From Firmicutes bacterium CAG:110 (GTDB lineage Bacteria > Bacillota > Clostridia > Oscillospirales > Oscillospiraceae): a stretch of DNA of 11,907 nucleotides. The translations under genes were made by a program, and so were the position numbers. The notes beneath the pieces are model-generated. The model worked only from the letters and a program-made list of their open reading frames with translations. It was not told the DNA's origin and made no database searches. The stretch spans positions 1 to 11,907 of the forward strand of contig HF988136.1 in assembly GCA_000434635.1 (NCBI GenBank). Reading direction: 5' to 3'. Below are positions 1-5,838 of this stretch, in pieces. The stretch's first letter is position 1; each line of letters begins with the position of its first letter.

Positions 1-1165
1 TTTTTAAAGATTTTAATTGGAGTTCAGTATCAGCTGCCTGTTTCATATTATCGATGATTTTGGCGCCGAAGGGGCAGCGCTTTTCACACTGTCCGCAGGC
101 GATGCATTCGTCCGCGTGATGTGGCAAACCCCACTAGTGACCAGCGATGGTTGCGGGAATTTCTCCGAAATCCCGGACCATGTCCAGATATTTTGTCACA
201 TCCGCCACGGTGATTCCCTTGGGGCAAGGAGAGCAATGACCACAGTAAACGCACTTTTGGTGGATTTTATACCTGGATGAGCGGGTAATCTGGCTGTAGT
301 CACGTTCTTCGGGCGTGGCGTCCAAATAAGCAAGCGCAGAATCGACTTCCTCCGGTGTTTTGCAGCCGATCAATGTGCTTACGACACCGGGGTGGAACAG
401 CGCATAGGAGATACACTGGGAAGGAGTCAATTTGGCTCTAAAGGGAGAGGTTTCATCAAACAGAAGCAGCTTGCCGCCATACGTTTTCATGACGGTGATG
501 GCGATGCCTTTTTCTTCACAGAGACGATAGAGACACATCCGGTCTTCGTCGACAGCGCAGTATTCTTCCACCTCCCGAAATGCGAGATTGTCTATGGCAT
601 TCTCCAGAGTTAGGTCCTTGGGGAACACATCGAAGGCGGCATTGATACTGAACATCAAGACATCAATCAGACCGGTATCAATCATGCGCATGGCAGTGGA
701 GGCAGTATGGCAGCTGACACCGGTGCAGTGGACCTACCCATCGTGCTTGAGGCTTTCCACATGGTGAATGAATTCCGTTTCAAAGGCGTCTTCATAGTCT
801 TTTGCGGTGTCCACAAAATGCATCATACCGATGTCCACATAATCGGTATGGAAACGACGCAGGAAATCCTCAAAATATTTTCTGGACAGTTCAACATTGC
901 GGTAGCGGGAGTACTGATCACCAATCATAACGGTACCGACATGTTCCTGCAGGATCAACTCGTCTCGATGACCGGAAATGGCCTTGGAGACAGCGCCCCG
1001 GAATTCTGGCTGCGGCCAAAAAAGATCATAGATATTGATTTCTTTGCCGATGGCATACTTGATCGTGCGGTCGACTTCCTGCTCTGTGCGTCCAAGCATG
1101 TGTTCGCCGCCAAAACCAATGATAGAGGCGTTGCGGCCAAGTCTGGGTATGTTGCAGTATTGCAT
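1..1165 (-). pseudogene. Double-[4Fe-4S] aldo/keto reductase with two in-frame amber codons, 3' end off the window
   Basis: From the ATG at 1165 one frame stays open to base 2 (388 codons) except for TAG at codon 144 (736-734) and TAG at codon 344 (136-134). The protein on both sides of each TAG is recognisable aldo/keto reductase of the ferredoxin-tailed type. It shows an N-terminal GFGG turn, Asp47 and His116 of the usual catalytic tetrad, then C305/C308/C311/C314 and, beyond the second TAG, C354/C357/C360/C364, two [4Fe-4S] sets. The usual catalytic Lys is Gln73, which I recall as normal for this subfamily. Family members known to me have Lys at the first TAG (DG-K-[IV]) and Tyr at the second (EH-Y), each one base change from TAG. 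No frameshift is seen. It is last in the ABC operon, 57 bases after the second permease, with a weak ribosome site (TAGG). Most likely a recently inactivated redox enzyme; amber readthrough is the alternative. If TAG stops translation, only 143 residues are made. Confidence 0.8.
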
Positions 1166-1222
1166 AAAGGTAACCTACGTTTCTGTATTCAAAGACTATT
1201 TGAAATTGTAATGGCAGTCAGC

Positions 1223-2050
1223 TTATCCTTTAACGGCGCCTCCAGTAAGACCGCGAACAAAGTACTTCTGGATGAAGATGCCCGCAATAAAAATGGGGAG
1301 AGTTGCCAATGTGGCAGCCGCGGAACTGGAGCCCCAATCAATGGAGACGGAACCTAGGAACGCGGAAATGCCGACAGGCAGCGTGCGGGTGGCCCGACCG
1401 GAGAGAATGAGCGCAAACATGAACTCATTCCAGGAGTTGAGCAGCACCATAATACTGGTTGTCGCTAGGCCGGGCGCCACCAACGGCAGGCAAATTCGCA
1501 GGAATGTATGCAGGCGGGAACATCCGTCTACCTGTGCTGCTTCTTCCAGTTCCATGGGAATATCCTGGAAGAAACCCTTCATCATCAAAATGGCAAAGGG
1601 CAGGTTCAATGTAGTGTGCGCCAAGATCACGGCAAGATGAGTGCCAGAAATACCGAGTTTTCGCATCATTACATAAATGGGCATCATCAGCGAACTAACC
1701 GGAATCATTCTGGTGATTAAAATCAGCAGTGCGATACCATGGGCGCCGGGGATGCGGATGCGTGAGAGTGCATAGGCACATAAAACACCAAGCGTAACAC
1801 ACAGTACCATTGTGGCGGCTCCGACAATGCCGGAATTGACAATATTTAGAAAGATATTATTTCTTGAAAAGATGGAGAAAAAATGCGTAAGGATGGGAGT
1901 GAAGAAAATGGTTGGTGGATCGGTAAACATCAGCCGCTCGGGTTTCAGCGCCTGTGAAACCATCATAAAAATGGGAATTACAGTCCAGAGTGTGAACAAC
2001 GTGATAATAATGATACAGACCAGATTGCGACGTCGAATGAGATGCTTCAT
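1223..2050 (-). CDS. CUT1-family ABC sugar permease, MalG/UgpE type
   Basis: A 275-residue inner-membrane permease, the second transmembrane subunit of a carbohydrate ABC importer. A short cytoplasmic N-terminus rich in Arg/Lys leads into the first membrane helix (about residues 13-33), and roughly five more hydrophobic segments follow. The cytoplasmic EAA loop that docks on the ATPase starts near residue 169 and reads EEAAQVDGCS, followed by LPLVAPG, a strong CUT1 signature. Length is typical of MalG-like subunits. The ATG at 2050 has AGGTG five bases upstream and lies only 12 bases after the stop of the preceding permease, so the two are translationally close and surely co-transcribed. The substrate cannot be read from the sequence; the neighbouring glycosidase and kinases suggest a glycoside or oligosaccharide. 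Stop codon is TAA. Confidence 0.95.
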   Translation of the reverse strand: MKHLIRRRNLVCIIIITLFTLWTVIPIFMMVSQALKPERLMFTDPPTIFFTPILTHFFSIFSRNNIFLNIVNSGIVGAATMVLCVTLGVLCAYALSRIRIPGAHGIALLILITRMIPVSSLMMPIYVMMRKLGISGTHLAVILAHTTLNLPFAILMMKGFFQDIPMELEEAAQVDGCSRLHTFLRICLPLVAPGLATTSIMVLLNSWNEFMFALILSGRATRTLPVGISAFLGSVSIDWGSSSAAATLATLPIFIAGIFIQKYFVRGLTGGAVKG

Positions 2051-2062
2051 GATTTCACCTGC

Positions 2063-2956
2063 CTAACGGTGTGTGCTTTTTCGGATATAGAAGCTGCTGA
2101 CGGCCAGCACAAGAATCAGTGTGACGATGGATAATGCCATGGCATATCCCATGTTGTATTCAGAAAAGCCGACACGGTATGTATACATCGCCAAGGTTTC
2201 TGTCGCGTAGCCGGGGCCACCACGGGTCAGAACGTAGATGGTATCAAAAATCTTCATCAAATCCATGGAGCGCATGAGTAGAATGAAGGAACTCATGGGT
2301 AATATGGATGGGATGATGATCTTCCGGACAACAGTTCCAAAACTGGCGCCGTCCACCTGAGCGGCTTCCAGCCAATCATCATTGATTCCCAGCATGGCGG
2401 CGTACAGAATGAGGATCGTGAAAGGCGTCATTTGCCAGATGTCCACAAGAATCACACTGAACAGCGCGAATCGCTCATCACCGAGCCAAGGAACATGCCC
2501 GATCCCGGCAACTTTTCCCAGGGCATAATTTAAAATGCCAAATTGCGGATCATAGATATATCGCCAGATTAAGCCGACAATGACAGGGGATGTGATCATG
2601 GGCAGCAGAAATACGGTTTGAATCCATTTGGTGGGCTTGCGATAGACCCAAAGGGTAAGAGCGATGCCGAAACCAAGTACAGTCTCGATCACCAGGCAGC
2701 ATAAAACGATCAGCAGGGTGTTGCCCAATACAGCTCGAAACACCTTGTCCTTAAACATATAAAGATAGTTTTTCAGACCTACAAACAGCTTACTGGCACC
2801 GAGATCTATGAGTTTCCAGTCAAAAAAACTCATGTACAAACAATAACCAATCGAAATGACAACAAAAAAGATTAGGAAAAAAACAGCTGGCAGCGCGAAG
2901 GAATACCCAACAGCGCGATCGGATGTTCTGGTGCTTAGGCGTCTGCCTGTTCTCAT
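2063..2956 (-). CDS. CUT1-family ABC sugar permease, MalF/UgpA type
   Basis: A 297-residue inner-membrane permease, the first transmembrane subunit of the sugar importer. Six hydrophobic helices can be seen, the first at about residues 17-42, then near 75-105, 113-135, 163-187, 215-237 and 268-292. The EAA loop begins at Glu197 (EAAQVDGAS) and is followed by a conserved IPSILP stretch. The ATG at 2956 is preceded by AGGAGG five bases upstream, a near-ideal ribosome site and stronger than that of the next permease. It is separated from the upstream binding-protein gene by 70 bases holding a perfect hairpin. Its stop codon is TAG, in frame with the ATG of the next gene 15 bases on. Heterodimer partner of the 1223-2050 product; substrate not determinable. 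Confidence 0.95.
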   Translation of the reverse strand: MRTGRRLSTRTSDRAVGYSFALPAVFFLIFFVVISIGYCLYMSFFDWKLIDLGASKLFVGLKNYLYMFKDKVFRAVLGNTLLIVLCCLVIETVLGFGIALTLWVYRKPTKWIQTVFLLPMITSPVIVGLIWRYIYDPQFGILNYALGKVAGIGHVPWLGDERFALFSVILVDIWQMTPFTILILYAAMLGINDDWLEAAQVDGASFGTVVRKIIIPSILPMSSFILLMRSMDLMKIFDTIYVLTRGGPGYATETLAMYTYRVGFSEYNMGYAMALSIVTLILVLAVSSFYIRKSTHR

Positions 2957-2985
2957 AGAGGCCTCCTCTCCAGCAGAAGCTCAAT

Positions 2986-3019
2986 GGGCGGTACATACTT
3001 CGGGGCGTATGTACCGCCC
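2986..3019 (-). repeat. Perfect 13-bp stem-loop between binding-protein and permease genes
   Basis: GGGCGGTACATAC at 2986-2998 is exactly complementary to GTATGTACCGCCC at 3007-3019, with an 8-base loop. On the operon's own strand it follows the binding-protein TAA by 10 bases, is preceded by AAAAA and has no U-run after it, so it should not stop transcription of the permeases. Such stem-loops after a binding-protein gene commonly protect the upstream message from 3' exonucleases and yield more binding protein than permease (as in malE-malF). On the plus strand it is followed by TTTTT, so it could end transcription arriving from the opposite direction. Confidence 0.85.
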
Positions 3020-3026
3020 TTTTTCA

Positions 3027-4292
3027 TTACTTCGAAAAACTTGTCAGCATCTGTGCCTGAATTGCTTCCGCAGCTTCTTCCGGTGCCAGGGAACCGGACA
3101 TTACTCCCTGTAGCTGCACCTCCAGAACTTCCTTGTCTGCGTTCCAACTGGACCAGGTGGGGGCGGGCTTGGTGTTTGTCAGTGTTTTCTGCAGTGCACC
3201 AAGGACTGGCTGCGCATCTATCAGTGCTTTGTTTTCGTAATAGGCCTGTGTAGCGCCGCAGGTGCTGGAAGTTTCAGTAAAGTAGGTCTGGCACTCGGTG
3301 CCGGTGATGAATTTGACAAAATCGCCTGCGGCCTGAGCGTGCTCGCTGCCTTCAACCACAGACCAGCAGTAGTTGTCGACGATGCCGCCGGGCGTTCCCT
3401 TATCGGAATACAAGGGAATGTATGCCCACTTACCGGCCGTTGCGCTGCTCTCGGCATCTTCCAGCCAGGCGGCGTTGACGGACATGATAATGGCCATGGC
3501 AGCTTTTCCATTGGCTGCAATCTGGCCGTTTTCATCCCAATGAACATTGAGGTAACCGGGGAGCTGATATTGTGCCAACTTTTGCAGCATGACAATGGCT
3601 TCCAAAGCTTCCGGAGTATCCATGGCGGGCTCTCCCTGGTCGTTCAGATACCAGCCGCCGTTGCTTACGAGGAAAGCGCCGTAAAGACTAGCCAAGGTGC
3701 CGCCCTTTTTGCCGGGGAAGGTGATGGGGGCGAATTCGGGGTTACCGGCCAGTGCCTCACAAGCTGTCAATATGTCGCTCCAGCTGTCGGGTACATCCAA
3801 CTGATATTCTTCAAAAATGTCGGTGCGATAAGCCAATACCTGGGAACCAACAAAATCCGGAAGGCCGTAGACTTCTCCGTCACGGGAATAGTCTGCCAGC
3901 AGGTTAGGAACAAATGCATCCAACTCCTCCTCTGAGGCGTACTCTGAAGCCGGCATTAAATAACCGGCATTAACAAATTCGTCGAACCAGGAAGGATGGA
4001 CATACAATACGTCATATGCACCGGTGCCGGAGGCTAACTCCAAAACAGTTTTTTCCCTCAAGTTTTCCCAGGGAACGGCGTCGATTACGACGGAAATGCC
4101 TGTTTGTTCTTCAAATTCCTTAGCTTTTTCTTTCCAGGCGGATTCGAACGGATCACCTGCCCAAGTGGAAACCACGATTTCCTCTGTGTCTTTGGCGGGG
4201 GATGATGACTCACCACTTGGAGTACCACATGCCGTTGTCAGACATGCAAGGGCTAGCAAAGTGGTTACCAGTGACAATTTGCGACGTTTCAT
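3027..4292 (-). CDS. Extracellular sugar-binding lipoprotein of the ABC importer (SBP family 1)
   Basis: A 421-residue solute-binding lipoprotein that captures the sugar outside the cell and delivers it to the two permeases. The N-terminus is a lipoprotein signal: MKRRK, a hydrophobic core, then LTTAC with Cys22 as the lipidated residue, followed by a Ser/Pro-rich linker. The mature part begins with EEIVVSTWAG and continues with the periplasmic-binding fold typical of family 1 (FEEQTGISV near the start, AAMAIIMS and FVKFITG further on). Two starts are possible: AAGGAG lies 2 bases before the ATG at 4298 but 8 bases before the ATG at 4292, so 4292 is preferred; the longer form adds only two residues. 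First gene of the leftward operon with a consensus promoter about 170 bases upstream. Ligand unknown; Trp-rich stretches fit sugar stacking. Confidence 0.95.
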   Translation of the reverse strand: MKRRKLSLVTTLLALACLTTACGTPSGESSSPAKDTEEIVVSTWAGDPFESAWKEKAKEFEEQTGISVVIDAVPWENLREKTVLELASGTGAYDVLYVHPSWFDEFVNAGYLMPASEYASEEELDAFVPNLLADYSRDGEVYGLPDFVGSQVLAYRTDIFEEYQLDVPDSWSDILTACEALAGNPEFAPITFPGKKGGTLASLYGAFLVSNGGWYLNDQGEPAMDTPEALEAIVMLQKLAQYQLPGYLNVHWDENGQIAANGKAAMAIIMSVNAAWLEDAESSATAGKWAYIPLYSDKGTPGGIVDNYCWSVVEGSEHAQAAGDFVKFITGTECQTYFTETSSTCGATQAYYENKALIDAQPVLGALQKTLTNTKPAPTWSSWNADKEVLEVQLQGVMSGSLAPEEAAEAIQAQMLTSFSK

Positions 4293-4358
4293 TTCCATTT
4301 CTCCTTTTGTGTTTAGTTAGTTGATTGACAAGATGGTCTGCGCGAGACGGTATTTCGA

Positions 4359-4378
4359 CATTTGCTGGGCAGCAAATG
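4359..4378 (-). repeat. Inverted repeat in the binding-protein leader
   Basis: CATTTGCT (4359-4366) is exactly repeated inverted as AGCAAATG (4371-4378) around the four bases GGGC. It lies roughly 55-75 bases downstream of the predicted leftward start site and about 70 bases before the gene. It can act as a DNA operator placed as a roadblock, or as an 8-bp RNA hairpin. No U-run follows on the transcribed strand, so a terminator is unlikely. Confidence 0.6.
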
Positions 4379-4439
4379 AAGTGCCCCAATTAAAAAATGC
4401 ATAAAAAGAAAGAGAGAAACAACGATTTCTTGTGCTTTT

Positions 4440-4467
4440 ATTATATCAGACGAAAAAGAAATGTCAA
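4440..4467 (-). promoter_or_regulatory. Sigma-A-type promoter of the leftward ABC operon
   Basis: On the minus strand TTGACA (4467-4462) and TATAAT (4445-4440) are both perfect consensus hexamers with a 16-base spacer. Transcription would start near 4433, giving a leader of about 140 bases before the binding-protein gene. With both hexamers perfect, strong control by a repressor or by catabolite repression seems likely; that is inference. Confidence 0.85.
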
Positions 4468-4476
4468 GGCAAATAG

Positions 4477-4525
4477 GAAATTTAATTTCACAAATTGACG
4501 GCATCAGCGTTGTGCAATTTCACAA
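4477..4525. promoter_or_regulatory. Operator-like repeats upstream of the leftward promoter
   Basis: AATTTCACAA occurs twice, at 4484-4493 and 4516-4525, 32 bases apart, about three helical turns. The first copy is inside a perfect odd palindrome GAAATT-T-AATTTC (4477-4489). The second is half of the near-perfect palindrome TTGTGCAATTTCACAA (4510-4525). Both sit just upstream of the -35 at 4467, where an activator or a DNA-looping regulator would bind. A 10-base palindrome TTTTGCAAAA (4526-4535) adjoins the second copy. Confidence 0.5.
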
Positions 4526-4533
4526 TTTTGCAA

Positions 4534-4587
4534 AAGCGGCACGATTAGGATGCGGAACTTCACGGAGCGCGTACAGCAAGCGGCACG
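4534..4587 (+). repeat. Direct repeat AAGCGGCACG, two copies
   Basis: AAGCGGCACG appears at 4534-4543 and 4578-4587, 44 bases apart, in the non-coding region between the two promoters. GC-rich 10-mers repeated inside an otherwise A+T-rich spacer are plausible regulator half-sites, but only two copies are seen and no protein can be assigned. Confidence 0.4.
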
Positions 4588-4759
4588 CCTTTTATTCACG
4601 AAAAAAGTTGTAATAATTCTAAAATTATCTTGATATAACGCACGAGAAGCAACACTATATTGAGGGTAAGAGAAGACGCGGCCATGCGTCGTTTACGAAA
4701 TATTCTTTTTAAATTGCGTACTAATATTTTTTAATATAAAATAAAATTTCAAAAATGTA

Positions 4760-4788
4760 TTGACATTAGCAGATTGTTCGTGTAAGAT
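4760..4788 (+). promoter_or_regulatory. Sigma-A-type promoter of the rightward operon
   Basis: TTGACA at 4760-4765 and TAAGAT at 4783-4788 are separated by exactly 17 bases. The -35 is perfect and the -10 has one or two departures from TATAAT. A run rich in A and T at 4695-4755 could act as an UP element. The predicted start is near 4795, giving a leader of about 90 bases. A weaker upstream pair, TTGCGT (4714-4719) with TAAAAT (4737-4742), also has 17-base spacing. Confidence 0.85.
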
Positions 4789-4811
4789 AATGGCGCACAC
4801 CGGTTGCAGGA

Positions 4812-4844
4812 GAAGGTTGAGCCAAAGGGAAAGGAAACCTTCCC
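4812..4844 (+). promoter_or_regulatory. Two mutually exclusive hairpins in the rightward leader
   Basis: GAAGGTT (4812-4818) can pair perfectly with AACCTTC (4836-4842). Alternatively GGGAAAGG (4827-4834) can pair with CCTTCCC (4838-4844) apart from one bulged A, leaving an AAA loop. The right-hand arm is shared, so only one can form at a time. No U-run follows either, so this is not a classic attenuator. Confidence 0.35.
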
Positions 4845-4884
4845 AGCTTTACAAAGTATTCTGGACAGAAAGGGGCGCCTACCG

Positions 4885-5823
4885 ATGATAAAAGCCTTGG
4901 TGTTGGGGGAACTGTGTGAGGACATTCTGCTACACAATCCTGCCGGAGTGGAAGTCATGGGGCAGAAGACCTGGGCGAAAGATATTGTTCTTTCGGCGGG
5001 AGGTTCTACCTATTATACAGGAGCCGCGTTGCTCCATCTGGGTGCTGACGTAAAAATTAGCTCGGTTTTAGGCACTGATGAGGCTGGGGATCGTGTATAC
5101 AATCAGATGATGCTCGACGGCCTGAATATCTGCCATACGGAACGGCTGCCTGGGCGGAAAACCACCAAAAGCATGATGGTGTGCGATGGTGGAGATAAAC
5201 AGTTCATTGGATGCACACCCATGCTGCCGTTAAAAATTCCGGAATGGCTTGCACTGAAAGGCTCGGATCTATTCTACATTGCTGGCTATACCCTGTATCC
5301 TGAGCTATGGGAAGAGGAAATGGTAAACCTCTGCTGCAAAGCCAAACGACACGGCGTATGTATTGCGATGGATAGCCAGCTGTTGCCGATCGTAGGCGAT
5401 AACTTGGCACAGATCAGCAAACTGGACCAGATTCTCCCCTACGTGGATATTTTCTTCACTGCCAAAAAAGAGGCAGACCGTTTGTACGGCACACGGGATT
5501 TAAAAGAGTGCTACGCACGTATGGAGGCCATGGGCTTCCGGGGGCAGCTGGTTCTGAAAAGCGGTAGCGAAGGCTGCCAGGTCAAAGATCTAACCGGTGA
5601 GATTCAGGAACCAGCGTTTCCGGTCAAGGCCTACGACACAGTGGGCTCCGGAGATGTTTTTGGCGCTGCTTACTGCTGGGCCAGATGCAACGGCGGCGAG
5701 ACACGATACTGTGCTCGCTTTGCAGCGGCTTGTACAGCCCTGAGTATTCAAGAGTATGCTGAAAGAAAGCACTTTCCGTCAGCAGCTGAGGCGGAAGCTT
5801 TTCTTTTAACAAAAAATCTATAG
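4885..5823 (+). CDS. PfkB-family carbohydrate kinase
   Basis: A 312-residue cytoplasmic kinase of the ribokinase/PfkB fold that transfers phosphate from ATP to a sugar hydroxyl. The substrate-side signature is the GG of SAGGSTYYTGAALLHLG (about residues 36-52). The C-terminal PfkB signature reads DTVGSGDVFGAA, with Asp257 as catalytic base and Ser in place of the usual Ala of GAGD. Length matches the family. The ATG at 4885 has AAAGGGG about nine bases upstream; an upstream in-frame TTG at 4804 adds residues with no homologous look and is rejected. First gene of the rightward operon, ending in TAG that overlaps the ribosome site of the GH4 gene 16 bases on. Position next to a 6-phospho-glycosidase suggests it phosphorylates the imported glycoside. 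A fructosamine-kinase-like role (FrlD type) beside the SIS protein is an alternative. Confidence 0.93.
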   Translation: MIKALVLGELCEDILLHNPAGVEVMGQKTWAKDIVLSAGGSTYYTGAALLHLGADVKISSVLGTDEAGDRVYNQMMLDGLNICHTERLPGRKTTKSMMVCDGGDKQFIGCTPMLPLKIPEWLALKGSDLFYIAGYTLYPELWEEEMVNLCCKAKRHGVCIAMDSQLLPIVGDNLAQISKLDQILPYVDIFFTAKKEADRLYGTRDLKECYARMEAMGFRGQLVLKSGSEGCQVKDLTGEIQEPAFPVKAYDTVGSGDVFGAAYCWARCNGGETRYCARFAAACTALSIQEYAERKHFPSAAEAEAFLLTKNL

Positions 5824-5838
5824 GGAGATGGCAAAATC

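Larger units (their letters stand above)
4293..4884. other. Divergent intergenic regulatory region
   Basis: About 590 bases with no credible gene. It holds the promoters of both operons (-35 elements facing outward, roughly 290 bases apart), long untranslated leaders of about 140 bases (leftward) and 90 bases (rightward), several inverted and direct repeats that look like operators, and an A+T-rich block at 4695-4755 just upstream of the rightward promoter. No regulator gene is present in the window. A GACGC/GCGTC inverted repeat (4675-4679 and 4686-4690) and an ATAATT/AATTAT repeat (4613-4618 and 4623-4628) are further, weaker operator candidates. Confidence 0.8.

Noticed and set aside
707..1357. 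216-codon plus-strand frame
   Set aside because: It overlaps the reductase and second permease on the opposite strand, has no family resemblance and no ribosome site.
4313..4504. 63-codon minus-strand frame upstream of the binding-protein gene
   Set aside because: It covers the leftward promoter, would start upstream of the -35 and has no ribosome site.
4510..4525. CRP/FNR box
   Set aside because: TGTG and CACA are separated by 6 bases, not the 8 of a CRP site; kept only as an unassigned palindrome.
4804..4884. Upstream TTG start for the first kinase
   Set aside because: The extra 27 residues do not look like a PfkB N-terminus, and the ATG at 4885 begins directly with the first beta strand and has its own ribosome site.
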